A stretch of 64,000 nt of DNA, taken from assembly GCA_019459455.1 (NCBI GenBank), contig JAIBEX010000009.1, positions 248,001-312,000 of the forward strand. Reading direction: 5' to 3'. A model generated the notes under the pieces. That model had not been told where the DNA came from, did no database searches, and saw only the letters and a program-made list of their open reading frames with translations. This DNA comes from Weeksellaceae bacterium (lineage in GTDB: Bacteria > Bacteroidota > Bacteroidia > Flavobacteriales > Weeksellaceae). Of this stretch, positions 44,760 to 53,712 are shown piece after piece (position 1 is the first letter of the stretch; every line of letters starts with the position of its first letter). A program made the position numbers and the translations under genes.

Positions 44760-47579
44760 TTAAAATCTTAAATAAACATTTGCAAAGAACGTTCTTCCCC
44801 TGTCATACCATAATTTAGGTCCGAAATAAGAATAGGTTCTGTTGGCATCTGCCAGAGATTCCGGGAAATTAACATTTCTTCCCTGCTCAAATCCTCCGGT
44901 CACATAGTCCCTGTTATCCAGGATGTTGTTTACACTGACGCTAAGGCCCATTCTGTATTTCCCGAAAACAAATGATTTTCCGGCATTTGCATTCAGCATA
45001 AACTGGTCTTCAAATTTTTGCTGTGCGGTCAGCCTGGCAATCTGCTCCGGAGTTACACCGTCATAATCATCGCCAGTTAAAGGATTGGTGTACATGGCAG
45101 GGGTCTTGTTCAGTGCAGAGAAATCCAGATACTGGTCCTGAAGGTAATTGGCAGAAGCACCCAACCACCAGAATTTTGTTGAATTATATCTAAGTCCAAA
45201 TGAGTAGGCCTTCTGTGGTGTTCCCGCTACCTTATAGTCCTTAATTTTTGCAGTACCCCAGTCATCTCTGTATCCCAGATCATCGTCAAATGTAGATACT
45301 TTCGGATTGTTCGTGATTCGGTAATCCCCATAGCTTGCTACCGCGTTTGCAGACAAAGTCGGGGTAATTTTAACTTCTGCCCCAAATTCAAGGCCTTTAT
45401 AAGTTTTATCAACTCCACTCAGAATCTCGGCTACTAAAGCATCGCGATTTTCCGTAACTGGTCCACCGGGGATGGGTTTTGAGTCGGTAACGTCTGCAAA
45501 ATACCGGGAAACTTCCGTCGCATTATTCATAGTGGTATAATAAGCCCCTAACCTTAGTTTTAAGATCTGCCCTCTCAGGATATAACTAAGATCATTGGAA
45601 TTGATGATTTGATTTTCAACACTTGGAGTAATCATATTGGTCACCCTTGGGCTGATAAAAATTTCATTAAGCGTTGGAGCTAAGCTGAAAAGCGCCCCGT
45701 TATAGACGATGAAGTTCTTACCGTTGATCTTGTAGGTCACCCTTCCCTTCAAACCGGCATCGAACGCATCGAAAGTTTCGCTCTTGCCTTTTCCGTTATA
45801 AACCGCATGTCTGAATTTTCCGTCTCTCTGCGATTCTGAATATGAAGAAAAAACGGAAGCCATGACGTTCCATTTCGGAAAATCAACTTCAGTAGAGGCA
45901 TTCAGTGCGTAAGTGTTCCTTAAGAGATCGTAAGAATACTGCGTCCTGTCGCCCACCATGATTTTTCTCTCCGGATTGTCCAGGTCATTTGGTGCATCGC
46001 TGTTGAAGGCGTTCAGGTCATAGCCATAAAATGCGCCCAAAAGGTCTTTCATTTCCCTGAAATTATCAGATTTCAGATTCTGGTAATTGAAGTTCAGGTT
46101 GAGTTTCCAGTTAGAGGCCAGCTTGGTGTCAAAGTGAGAAGCAAAGTTTAAGGTGTTGTCCTTATTCACATCTTCCACAATGGTGTACACCGCACCCCTC
46201 TGGTTTCCGTCCATGTCGTACTTGTTCAGGTTGTTGGCCGAATAAAGCGCGTTCCAGTCAATCTGGCTGATGTTAGGGTTGGTTTGCCATTGGTTCACGT
46301 AAGCGTCAAACTGTGACTGTTCCCCATCAGTAATCGTCGTTCCACCATCTGAAGTAGCCTCTTCGAAACCGGAGAACAGATAACCCGGCAGTTTCCTGTA
46401 GTAGGTTGGATTTGGATCTGCGGCATGAAACCAGTCCAGCCTGCTCCGTCCGTCTCTGCCGAACTGGTAGGAAATGGTGTTGTTCCAGTTGCTGTTTTCC
46501 CCTATTTTCAAATAATCCGTCAGCATGAAGATTGGTTCAAAAACCTTTCTTATCCTGGAATTTCTTTTTTCGCCGTCTTGCCATCCCCAGTATGCATTGT
46601 AGTTCTTACCCATTAAATCATAGGTTTCCTGCGTGTTTGGAGAATTGGATGCCCGGTAGGTAGGTGCTCCAAAAGCCGTTAAATTAATCGCATGTCTGCT
46701 GCTGAACTGTTTTTCAATCGCTGCAAAATAGGCGTATGAATCCTGGTATGTTCCGTCAATAACGCCATCATCAGCCCATCTTCTGCTTCCTGAGAAGGTG
46801 AAAGCCCATCCATTCTTGGTGAGTCCGCTGGAATAGGTGGCCATTGCACGGTGAAAATAGCTTCTGTTGGTAAAGGAATAGGCGAGCGATGTCTGCTTTC
46901 TGTAGCTGGACGCCCGGGTGTTATAATATACCACCCCGCCTAAGTTTCCGAAGGTATATTCCGAAGGGGTAATATTATCCACATTTTCATAAGGATATCT
47001 GGTGACGTCGTTCAAACCGCCCCAGTTGCTGAAGTCCACCTTTCCGTCATCATTTTTGGACATCGGAACGCCGTTGAAAAGGATGTCTTCAAAACGGTTT
47101 TCAATACCGCGTGGGCGAAACCAGTAAGCACCAAGTTCAAATGCAGCAACATTCTGGAAGACGTCGCGGCCGGAACTCAGAAGTCCCACGGTTGGCTGCA
47201 TGGAGGATCCACTTTCATCAGTATCGCCTGCAGAATCATCAATTACCATGACGCCCGCATCTGCAGGAGCGACATTTAAACTGATTACGCCCAAATCTTT
47301 CTTTTTCTCGTCTGAGGTAACCTCAAATTCAACTATTTTAGGTTCAAAGCTTGGTTTAAAAACGGTAATCAGGTATCGTCCGGGCTGTAAATCCACAAAC
47401 TGGAAATATCCGATTTTGTCAGCCGTAACATCATTGCCGGACTGCGCAAGGTCAATCTCAGCATTCTCAACTGGCTTCCCGGCAGCATCTTTCACATAGG
47501 CATAGACCGTGGTCTGTGCAAAATAAAAAGAGGCTGGAAGCAAGGTAAACAGAGAGATTAAAGATAATTTTTTAATCAT
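44760..47579 (-). CDS. TonB-dependent receptor with N-terminal carboxypeptidase-like domain
   Basis: A 939-residue outer-membrane receptor. A signal peptide is followed by a carboxypeptidase-regulatory-like domain (about residues 23-100, VYAYVKDAAGKPVENAEIDLAQSGNDV), a plug (FQNVAAFELGAYWFRPRGIENRFEDILFNGVPMS) and a large barrel ending in GRTFFANVYLRF. The plug lacks a standard TonB box that I could see. It is first in an operon with the DUF5689 lipoprotein and is divergent from an exported nuclease-like gene. Those neighbours point to oligonucleotide, nucleoside or phosphate uptake. No SusD homologue is present. Confidence 0.9.
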   Translation of the reverse strand: MIKKLSLISLFTLLPASFYFAQTTVYAYVKDAAGKPVENAEIDLAQSGNDVTADKIGYFQFVDLQPGRYLITVFKPSFEPKIVEFEVTSDEKKKDLGVISLNVAPADAGVMVIDDSAGDTDESGSSMQPTVGLLSSGRDVFQNVAAFELGAYWFRPRGIENRFEDILFNGVPMSKNDDGKVDFSNWGGLNDVTRYPYENVDNITPSEYTFGNLGGVVYYNTRASSYRKQTSLAYSFTNRSYFHRAMATYSSGLTKNGWAFTFSGSRRWADDGVIDGTYQDSYAYFAAIEKQFSSRHAINLTAFGAPTYRASNSPNTQETYDLMGKNYNAYWGWQDGEKRNSRIRKVFEPIFMLTDYLKIGENSNWNNTISYQFGRDGRSRLDWFHAADPNPTYYRKLPGYLFSGFEEATSDGGTTITDGEQSQFDAYVNQWQTNPNISQIDWNALYSANNLNKYDMDGNQRGAVYTIVEDVNKDNTLNFASHFDTKLASNWKLNLNFNYQNLKSDNFREMKDLLGAFYGYDLNAFNSDAPNDLDNPERKIMVGDRTQYSYDLLRNTYALNASTEVDFPKWNVMASVFSSYSESQRDGKFRHAVYNGKGKSETFDAFDAGLKGRVTYKINGKNFIVYNGALFSLAPTLNEIFISPRVTNMITPSVENQIINSNDLSYILRGQILKLRLGAYYTTMNNATEVSRYFADVTDSKPIPGGPVTENRDALVAEILSGVDKTYKGLEFGAEVKITPTLSANAVASYGDYRITNNPKVSTFDDDLGYRDDWGTAKIKDYKVAGTPQKAYSFGLRYNSTKFWWLGASANYLQDQYLDFSALNKTPAMYTNPLTGDDYDGVTPEQIARLTAQQKFEDQFMLNANAGKSFVFGKYRMGLSVSVNNILDNRDYVTGGFEQGRNVNFPESLADANRTYSYFGPKLWYDRGRTFFANVYLRF

Positions 47580-47626
47580 GGTAATTTATTTAAATTCACT
47601 TTTATCACTGGTTAATTAAGGGGGAA

Positions 47627-47634
47627 CAAATTTA
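47627..47634 (-). promoter_or_regulatory. -7 promoter element for the TonB receptor / DUF5689 operon
   Basis: TAAATTTG on the minus strand, giving a leader of about 43 bases. The divergent intergenic region (47580-47828) is AT-rich and has near-repeats TTAAACA (47653-47659) and TTTAACA (47662-47668), possible operator sites. Confidence 0.45.
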
Positions 47635-47828
47635 AACTTATTTTTTGTTAAGTTAAACATTTTTAACATTTTATTGGTTCCTAAGCCGCGTTAAATTTAT
47701 CAACCTAATAAAAGCAGGATAATGTCTTACTGTTTTAACTTTAGCCATCTTTATAAATCTAAATAATGATAAATAACTGTCAAATAATTACTAATTTTAT
47801 CGCCTGAAAAATTACATGCAAAAAAAGA

Positions 47829-49031
47829 ATGAAAAAATATTTTGTTATCACTGCAGTACTGTGTTTCGGACTCGTATTTTCGCAGAAAAAACAGGTTCAG
47901 AGAGCCACGGTAGCTTTTATGAATGTCGAAAACCTTTGGGACACCGTTCCGTCATTTGATTACATAGACGGCACCAAAGATGTAAACAATCCGGCGTTTC
48001 ACAGAAGTGTTCCCCTGGATTCCCTCAAACTCATGGTGACTACCGAAGACTACAGAGGTCCGTGGAGTGATGAACTTGTGATGGGTAAAAAGGTGATAAG
48101 AACACAGATTCTGGCCGAAGAATTTACAGCAAACAGCGCAAAAAACTGGGATGGCCAGAAATACAGCGATAAAATGTCGAAGATTGCAAAACTGATTTCC
48201 GAACTTGGAAGGCAGTACACCAATGACAACCCGGCAATCGTTGGACTTATAGAAGTAGAGAACAGACAGGTTATAGAAGACCTCATCAGGCAGCCCATAC
48301 TTGCGAAAAGTGATTACGGCATTGTACACTACAACTCTTATGACGCCAGAGGAATCGACATAGCCATCATCTATCAGAAAAAAAGATTCAAACCTACAGA
48401 AACCTATAAAAAAGAGATCAAGATCTTTGATGACGAAGGCAAAAGGAGCTACACCAGAGACGTTTTGGTGGTGAAGGGACTGCTTGACGGCGAAAAAGTG
48501 GGTGTTTTTATGAACCACTGGCCTTCAAGAAGCGGTGGTGAAGCCCGTTCTCTTCCGCGGCGTATTGCAGCAGCGGCCGTACTGAAAGCAGAAATGGACA
48601 AAGCCAGAGCGGAGAGCCCGGACATTAAACTGATTGCAATGGGCGATTTTAATGACGATCCCGTAAGCCCTAGCCTTAAAAAGCACCTGGGGGCGGTAGG
48701 TGAACCTTCTGAACTATCCGAAAAAACCCCTTACTATAACCTGATGACGAAACTGTACAAGGCAGGCGTTGCTTCTTTGGCCTACCGGGACGCTCCAAAC
48801 CTCTTTGATCAGATCATCGTTTCGAAGAACCTGTACTCACCGGAAAAAATGACTCCGACCTACTCGGTATACAAAGGAGAAATATACGCACCGTCTTACC
48901 TGGTGAATTCCCAGGGTCAGTGGAAAGGATATCCATTCCGCTCGTGGGACGGCGACCGTTATACAGGAGGATACAGTGACCACTTTCCGGCTGTCTCTGT
49001 ACTTCAGAGAGAATATACACCCAATAAATAA
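47829..49031 (+). CDS. Exported endonuclease/exonuclease/phosphatase-family enzyme
   Basis: A 400-residue protein with a signal peptide ending near VFSQ (residue about 19). The EEP fold residues are visible: FMNVENLWD (metal Asn), GLIEVEN (metal Glu), NHWPSRSGGEARSLP, MGDFNDDP (catalytic Asp and Asn) and GYSDHFPAVS (Asp-His pair). The family cleaves phosphodiesters or phosphomonoesters in nucleic acids, lipids or inositol phosphates. An exported nuclease fits the divergent TonB receptor/DUF5689 pair as an extracellular nucleic-acid scavenging set. There is no type IX C-terminal sorting domain, so it is probably periplasmic. Confidence 0.88.
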   Translation: MKKYFVITAVLCFGLVFSQKKQVQRATVAFMNVENLWDTVPSFDYIDGTKDVNNPAFHRSVPLDSLKLMVTTEDYRGPWSDELVMGKKVIRTQILAEEFTANSAKNWDGQKYSDKMSKIAKLISELGRQYTNDNPAIVGLIEVENRQVIEDLIRQPILAKSDYGIVHYNSYDARGIDIAIIYQKKRFKPTETYKKEIKIFDDEGKRSYTRDVLVVKGLLDGEKVGVFMNHWPSRSGGEARSLPRRIAAAAVLKAEMDKARAESPDIKLIAMGDFNDDPVSPSLKKHLGAVGEPSELSEKTPYYNLMTKLYKAGVASLAYRDAPNLFDQIIVSKNLYSPEKMTPTYSVYKGEIYAPSYLVNSQGQWKGYPFRSWDGDRYTGGYSDHFPAVSVLQREYTPNK

Positions 49032-49051
49032 GGGCAATCAATCATAATATA

Positions 49052-49077
49052 GCCGGAACTCATGTTCCGGTTTTTTT
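49052..49077 (+). terminator. Intrinsic terminator after the nuclease-like gene
   Basis: CCGGAAC / GTTCCGG, a 7-bp stem extendable by one G-U pair, with a TCAT loop, followed by seven T. Confidence 0.85.
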
Positions 49078-49116
49078 ATGGACTGTAATTTGTAACTTTA
49101 CTACAAATCCAACACA

Positions 49117-49533
49117 ATGAAAAAGCTTATCCTGTTCCTTATCTTTGCTACGCTTACGCTAAACTGCGCTTCTCAGCAACCGCCCGCGGAAAAAGATTCC
49201 GGCGTTCTGAAACCTGAAAAAAATGACGACGGTGAGTGGGACCTGATTGTAATTGATACCGAGTACGATTATTTCCTGAATGCCATAGCAAAGCCAAAGA
49301 GCATGTATACGGAAAGTGTTCTAAAATCCCGGAATATAAGCCTCGTGGAGCAGTGGAATTCCTATTATCGAACCGGGCGGTACCGCAATATACTTGAATC
49401 CGATATAGACTATGACTCAAATGAAAATTACGGACTAACTTTTGAGTACAAACTATACCAGGTTTTTGCCTATGTAAACTGGAAATACAAGGTACGGTTC
49501 CTCGGGCTTAGTGGCATGGATTATTCTCGATAA
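49117..49533 (+). CDS. DUF6146 family lipoprotein
   Basis: A 138-residue exported lipoprotein with lipobox TLNC (Cys about 17). The mature part has a DLIVIDTEYDYFLNAIAKPKSMY segment and a run YGLTFEYKLYQVFAYVNWKYKVRFLGL, as in the DUF6146 family of Flavobacteriia. Function unknown. It ends in a strong terminator shared with the sod gene on the other strand. Confidence 0.8.
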   Translation: MKKLILFLIFATLTLNCASQQPPAEKDSGVLKPEKNDDGEWDLIVIDTEYDYFLNAIAKPKSMYTESVLKSRNISLVEQWNSYYRTGRYRNILESDIDYDSNENYGLTFEYKLYQVFAYVNWKYKVRFLGLSGMDYSR

Positions 49534-49534
49534 A

Positions 49535-49561
49535 AAAAGGTCCGGCAATGCCGGACCTTTT
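49535..49561. terminator. Bidirectional terminator between the DUF6146 gene and sod
   Basis: A perfect 12-bp stem (AAAAGGTCCGGC and complement) with an AAT loop, flanked by A and T runs on both strands. Confidence 0.9.
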
Positions 49562-49580
49562 ATGAATTGATTTGCTTTTC

Positions 49581-50177
49581 TTACTTATTGAAGAGTTCCT
49601 CTACTTTATCCCAGTTAATTACACTGAAGAAAGCCGAAACATAGTCCGGTCTTCTGTTCTGGTAGTTCAGGTAGTAAGCGTGTTCCCATACATCCAGACC
49701 AAGAATTGGCGTTCCCTGGCAGTCGGCAACAGGCATCAGCGGGTTGTCCTGGTTTGGAGTGGAACATACAGTAACTGAACCGTCGTCTTTTTTGCAAAGC
49801 CAGGCCCAGCCGGAACCGAATCTTGTTTTAGCCGCTTCGGAGAAATCGGTCTTGAATTTTTCGAAACCACCATAAGTTTCCAGTGCGGCTTTTACCTTGC
49901 CCACGGGCTCATTGCTACCGCCCGGAGTCATGATTTCCCAGAACAGGGTATGGTTGAAGTGACCGCCGCCGTTATTTCTAACTGCCGGCTTATCGGTTCC
50001 CGTTTTGCAGATTTCCTCTATGGTTTTACCCGCAAGGTCGGTACCTTCAATGGCCTTGTTCAGGTTATCGATGTACGCCTGGTGGTGTTTCGTGTGGTGG
50101 ATTTCCATTGTTCTGGCATCAATGGTAGGCGCTAATGCGTCGTAAGCATATCCTAACTGTGGTAATTCGAATGACAT
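49581..50177 (-). CDS. sodB: Superoxide dismutase [Fe/Mn]
   Basis: A 198-residue cytosolic enzyme that dismutates superoxide to hydrogen peroxide and oxygen. It starts at the ATG at 50177 ([10 protein letters not shown]); ten further codons upstream are not coding. Metal ligands are His in [11 protein letters not shown], His in [11 protein letters not shown], and Asp and His in [20 protein letters not shown]. Fe or Mn cannot be told by eye, so the symbol is provisional (sodA is the Mn form). A TATCTTTG promoter at 50205-50212 precedes it. Confidence 0.95.
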   Translation of the reverse strand: MSFELPQLGYAYDALAPTIDARTMEIHHTKHHQAYIDNLNKAIEGTDLAGKTIEEICKTGTDKPAVRNNGGGHFNHTLFWEIMTPGGSNEPVGKVKAALETYGGFEKFKTDFSEAAKTRFGSGWAWLCKKDDGSVTVCSTPNQDNPLMPVADCQGTPILGLDVWEHAYYLNYQNRRPDYVSAFFSVINWDKVEELFNK

Positions 50178-50204
50178 AATGCTGTTATTTTTAAAGTTAA
50201 TTCT

Positions 50205-50212
50205 CAAAGATA
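50205..50212 (-). promoter_or_regulatory. -7 promoter element for sod
   Basis: TATCTTTG on the minus strand, giving a leader of about 23 bases before the ATG at 50177. Confidence 0.5.
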
Positions 50213-50419
50213 AGGATTCATAAAAATCTTTGCCTTATAAAAATTCTTAAAAAAATGATAAAAGAGATAGACAGAATGAAAAACCTTCGTGAATTAACTA
50301 TTGGCAACTAAACCTGCTTCGTTTTTGTAGCCCTACGCATTAGACCGCCTATCTTCTTTACTTCGAAAATATAAATCGTGCTTTATGCAAAACGCCCATG
50401 AGCAATTAAGGCAAAGAAA

Positions 50420-50437
50420 AACCGCCGTTTGGCGGTT
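50420..50437 (-). terminator. Intrinsic terminator of the DUF6705 gene
   Basis: AACCGCC / GGCGGTT, a 7-bp perfect stem with a 4-base loop, followed on the minus strand by TTTTCTTT. Apart from this, 50213-50419 holds nothing I can identify. Confidence 0.8.
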
Positions 50438-50441
50438 GCTG

Positions 50442-51002
50442 TTATTGTTTTGTAAATATTAAATTATCTACATCTGGTAAATAAACCGTTGTATCTGTAC
50501 CGGGTGGACAATTATCATCACCCCCTTCCTGCGGTTGGTAATCCCAGGAAAGCTGGGTGGCATTTATCCTTTTTAAATAAACTAGTCCCCCTCCTACATT
50601 ACAATTGGTTCCACTATAGCTAAAATCAACAATATTCTTTGTTGGATCTGTTCCAAAACTATAAAATTTAATATTAAGATTGTTAATATTTTGTGTATCC
50701 TGCAAAATTATGCCTATGGAATTTTTTACAATATACTTTACAACTAAAGCATCTTGAAAGAAATTCTTTTTTGCACTTTTTACTAACATATTGTCTGTTT
50801 TTGTTATAAATAACGTAATCTCATGTCCTTGATAAGTAGCTTTATAAGTTCCTACATATGGTAGTAGTTCATTGTTTAAATCCTTCACATAAGAATTTGC
50901 AGGAATATCCCAAAGAGGAGTATTTAAAGGAAGCGTTTGTGCTTTACAAGATATACAAAACATAAACAATCCTAAAAGTATTAATACTTGTATTTTTTTC
51001 AT
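50442..51002 (-). CDS. DUF6705 family lipoprotein
   Basis: A 186-residue exported lipoprotein starting at the ATG at 51002, where the signal and lipobox (CISC) begin. The mature part has a WDIPANSYVKDLNNELLPYVGTYKATYQGHEITLFI strand set and ends in a PGTDTTVYLPDVDNLIFTKQ motif, as seen in DUF6705 proteins of Chryseobacterium. Function unknown. The codon use looks more AT-rich than neighbours, and a gene remnant lies directly upstream, so this spot may be a turnover site. Confidence 0.75.
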   Translation of the reverse strand: MKKIQVLILLGLFMFCISCKAQTLPLNTPLWDIPANSYVKDLNNELLPYVGTYKATYQGHEITLFITKTDNMLVKSAKKNFFQDALVVKYIVKNSIGIILQDTQNINNLNIKFYSFGTDPTKNIVDFSYSGTNCNVGGGLVYLKRINATQLSWDYQPQEGGDDNCPPGTDTTVYLPDVDNLIFTKQ

Positions 51003-51019
51003 AATATTTTGTTTTAATT

Positions 51020-51125
51020 TTAAGGGCAAGGTGTCGCCTTGGGTTCGTTGTTTGCGTCTAAACTGATATTTTGAACTGCATTTATTGTACCGTCACCATT
51101 ATAATCTACCCTTTGCAAAGATATA
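51020..51125 (-). pseudogene. Remnant of a gene with an EF-hand/dockerin-like motif
   Basis: On the minus strand a frame ends at TAA (51020-51022) with a sequence that looks coding: a D-Y-N-G-D-G-T-I-N-A calcium-loop motif, then about 18 polar residues and the stop. No start, signal peptide or upstream domain is present, so it is the 3' end of a lost gene or a chance frame. A TATCTTTG box at 51116-51123 overlaps its upstream edge and may now drive the DUF6705 gene. The original family is not known. Confidence 0.45.
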
Positions 51126-51129
51126 ACAG

Positions 51130-51157
51130 AACTGCCCCGAATCACTTCAGGGCAGTT
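51130..51157. terminator. Hairpin after rho, possible terminator
   Basis: AACTGCCC / GGGCAGTT, an 8-bp perfect stem with a 12-base loop. The T run is on the plus side; on the minus side (rho transcript) the tail TTCTGTTAT is weak. The stem lies 32 bases after the rho stop codon. Confidence 0.5.
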
Positions 51158-51188
51158 TTTATTTCAATTGATGATGAAAAAACAAAGT

Positions 51189-53033
51189 CTATCTGTTCAT
51201 ACTCATCAGGAACTCTTCGTTGCTTTCAGTATTTTTTATGCTTCTGTTCACGAATTCCATGGCCTCCACGGGATTCATATCCGACAGGTATTTGCGGAAG
51301 ATCCACATGCGCTGCATGGTTTTCTCGTCCAGGAGCAGGTCGTCTTTTCTCGTGCTGGAGGATACCAGGTCGATGGCAGGGTAAATACGCTTGTTCGCAA
51401 TCTTTCTGTCCAGCTGAAGTTCCATGTTACCGGTTCCCTTGAACTCTTCAAAAATTACCTCATCCATTTTGGAGCCGGTGTCTATAAGTGCCGTGGCAAT
51501 GATGGTAAGGGAGCCGCCGTTTTCAATGTTCCGGGCTGCACCGAAAAACCTTTTCGGCTTGTGAAGCGCATTGGCATCCACCCCTCCGGAAAGGACTTTC
51601 CCTGAAGCCGGTGTTACGGTGTTGTATGCCCTGGCAAGTCTCGTAATGGAATCCAGAAGGATTACAACGTCGTGACCACATTCCACCATTCTTTGGGCTT
51701 TTGCCAATACAAGGTTGGCCACTTTCACATGTTTGTCAGCAGCTTCGTCAAATGTAGAAGCAATAACTTCCGCATTTACGCTTCTTTCCATATCGGTAAC
51801 TTCTTCGGGTCTTTCATCAATCAGAAGGACCATCATATAGGCTTCCGGGTGGTTGGCTGAGATCGCATTTGCGATATCCTTTAGCAGCATGGTCTTCCCC
51901 GTTTTAGGCTGGGCCACGATCATGGCACGCTGCCCTTTTCCGATAGGTGCAAATAAATCGACAACCCTGGTGGAAACGGTGGAGCCTTTTCCGGCGAGGT
52001 TGAATTTTTCTTCCGGGAAAAGCGGGGTCAGGTATTCAAAAGAAACCCGGTCTTTAATGAAGGCCAGATCGCGTCCGTTTACTTCCAGAGGCTTCTGAAG
52101 TGAAAAATATTTTTCACCTTCTTTCGGCAGCCTTACGATTCCCTTAACGGCATCACCCGTTTTAAGGCCGTAGTTCCGTATCTGCGCCGTTGAAACGTAC
52201 ACATCATCCGGAGAGGAGATGTAGGAGAAATCCGGCGAACGCAGGAAACCGTAATTGTCCGGAAGTATTTCCAGAACCCCTTCAATGGTTACAAGGCCAT
52301 CGAAACTGTATTCCTTTTTCGGTTCCGCTTCTTCCTGATTCTCGCCGTTGCGTTGCGGTTTCTGATTTTTATGCTGATTTCCGTTCGGCTGCTGATTGGG
52401 ATTGGGCTGCTGAGTCGGATTTTGTTGCTGATTTTGGTTCTGTTGTTGATTTTGATTCTGTTGTTGACGCCCGGAATTTTGATTCTGCTGATTCGGATGC
52501 TTTGGTTTTGGTTGCATAACCTCTTCCTTTACCTCGGGAACCTCGGTTGCCACTTCCTGTTCGGTTATATCTTCTGCAGGTTTATTAACGGGCTGCTCCT
52601 TTTTCTTTCTTTGTCCCTGTGGTTTCTGCTGTGGGTGGTTTTCTTTTGGTGCCTCCTCCGGCTTTGCCTCATGCTCTACAACAGTTGGCGTTTCAGCTTC
52701 GGGTACCGGCGTTTCGGTTATTTCAATCATTTGAGGCATCGGATTAGCCTGTGCTTTGGACGCCGGTTTCTTTTTAGGCGCAGGCTTTCTGGCAGGTTTA
52801 GGCTTTTCAGCAGGTTTATCAGAGGATTCCGGTAATTCAGTTGCCTGAACTGGAGGTTTTTCTGTAGTATTGTAATATTCTTTTGCCGTTTTGGAATTGG
52901 ACGCCTGAAAGTCCAGAATAGCAAAAATAATGGTATTTTCGTCACTGTTTCTGGCTACTTTCACCTCCAAATCTTTGGCAATCCTGGTCAGCTCCGCAAT
53001 GGATTTAGACCTTAGTGTTTCTAAGTTAAACAT
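51189..53033 (-). CDS. rho: Transcription termination factor Rho with long N/Q-rich insert
   Basis: A 614-residue hexameric RNA helicase that ends transcription. The N-terminal Rho domain (residues 1-50) is followed by a disordered region: Pro/Lys/Glu-rich from about 60 to 180, then almost pure Asn/Gln/Pro from 181 to 233 (DNA 52335-52493). The RNA-binding OB domain follows ([25 protein letters not shown]), then the RecA-like ATPase with Walker A QPKTGKT and the Q-loop/R-loop region ([21 protein letters not shown]). E. coli Rho (419 residues) lacks the insert. Similar inserts are known in some Bacteroidota and Clostridia. Confidence 0.97.
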   Translation of the reverse strand: MFNLETLRSKSIAELTRIAKDLEVKVARNSDENTIIFAILDFQASNSKTAKEYYNTTEKPPVQATELPESSDKPAEKPKPARKPAPKKKPASKAQANPMPQMIEITETPVPEAETPTVVEHEAKPEEAPKENHPQQKPQGQRKKKEQPVNKPAEDITEQEVATEVPEVKEEVMQPKPKHPNQQNQNSGRQQQNQNQQQNQNQQQNPTQQPNPNQQPNGNQHKNQKPQRNGENQEEAEPKKEYSFDGLVTIEGVLEILPDNYGFLRSPDFSYISSPDDVYVSTAQIRNYGLKTGDAVKGIVRLPKEGEKYFSLQKPLEVNGRDLAFIKDRVSFEYLTPLFPEEKFNLAGKGSTVSTRVVDLFAPIGKGQRAMIVAQPKTGKTMLLKDIANAISANHPEAYMMVLLIDERPEEVTDMERSVNAEVIASTFDEAADKHVKVANLVLAKAQRMVECGHDVVILLDSITRLARAYNTVTPASGKVLSGGVDANALHKPKRFFGAARNIENGGSLTIIATALIDTGSKMDEVIFEEFKGTGNMELQLDRKIANKRIYPAIDLVSSSTRKDDLLLDEKTMQRMWIFRKYLSDMNPVEAMEFVNRSIKNTESNEEFLMSMNR

Positions 53034-53141
53034 ATATAAGGGTGGTGTGTTACGTAAAAAATGATGTTATGTAAGTGTTTGTAAAAAAGTTTAGCCGGGC
53101 GGCTTATTCCGTAGAATCTGTAATGCAAATCTACACTTATT

Positions 53142-53172
53142 TTTGAAATGTGCAAAATTTGTGCTATTTTTG
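53142..53172 (+). promoter_or_regulatory. Promoter of the DUF4293 gene
   Basis: TTTG (53142-53145), a 19-base spacer and TATTTTTG (53165-53172). Start expected near 53177, 13 bases before the ATG at 53190. The region is divergent from rho. Confidence 0.65.
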
Positions 53173-53189
53173 CGCGAACTAACTGAAAA

Positions 53190-53579
53190 ATGCTGCAGAG
53201 AATACAAACCATTTTCATGATCCTTGTCGCCCTTGCCGGGGCTGCGCTTCATTTTACCGGGCTGGATGTGGATCTTTTTGGAAGCAAATATGTTATCGCT
53301 TCTCTTTCTCTTCTGTCCTTCATCCTTGCGGTGATTTCTATTTTCAGTTTCAAGAAAAGACCGAGACAGATCATGTTGAACACCATCAACATGTTTATAA
53401 ACGCTTTGTTGATTGGCTTATTGATGTACTGGCTGCTAAGCTTACCTGGAGGAATTTCTTTTCCTGAGAAAGGTATTGAACCTGTTTTTCCACTTATTGG
53501 GCTGTTTTGTTTGCTTATGGCAAATATTTACATCCGCCGGGACGACAGGCTCGTAAAATCTGTGGACCGTATCCGGTAA
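53190..53579 (+). CDS. DUF4293 membrane protein
   Basis: A 129-residue inner-membrane protein with four predicted helices, separated by short loops. The start MLQRIQTIFMILVALAG and the ending NIYIRRDDRLVKSVDRIR are the mark of DUF4293. Function unknown. In Flavobacteriia the family is often found beside rho, as here, where it is divergent from it. Confidence 0.88.
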   Translation: MLQRIQTIFMILVALAGAALHFTGLDVDLFGSKYVIASLSLLSFILAVISIFSFKKRPRQIMLNTINMFINALLIGLLMYWLLSLPGGISFPEKGIEPVFPLIGLFCLLMANIYIRRDDRLVKSVDRIR

Positions 53580-53606
53580 CCTTACAACGATTTTTTTGAG
53601 TGTAAT

Positions 53607-53633
53607 AACAGTTCCCTCCGGGAGCTGTTTTTT
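53607..53633 (+). terminator. Intrinsic terminator after the DUF4293 gene
   Basis: AACAGTTCCC / GGGAGCTGTT, a 10-bp stem with one G-U pair and a 3-base loop, followed by eight or more T. Confidence 0.85.
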
Positions 53634-53687
53634 TTAGCTGTCCAGTGCTGTGACCGTCTGATTTCAATCTAATTCAATCTATTTCCG

Positions 53688-53695
53688 TAATTTTG
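53688..53695 (+). promoter_or_regulatory. -7 promoter element for the MsbA-like exporter
   Basis: TAATTTTG, 18 bases before the ATG at 53713; leader about 13 bases. Confidence 0.5.
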
Positions 53696-53712
53696 CCACT
53701 CAAAACCTTTAG

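Noticed and set aside
50213-50419. Possible gene or RNA between sod and the DUF6705 gene
   Set aside because: No frame, structure or promoter stands out apart from the terminator at 50420-50437.
52420-52480. Short repeated units resembling a CRISPR or tandem repeat array
   Set aside because: It is the coding sequence of the N/Q-rich insert of Rho; units are imperfect, in frame and without spacers.
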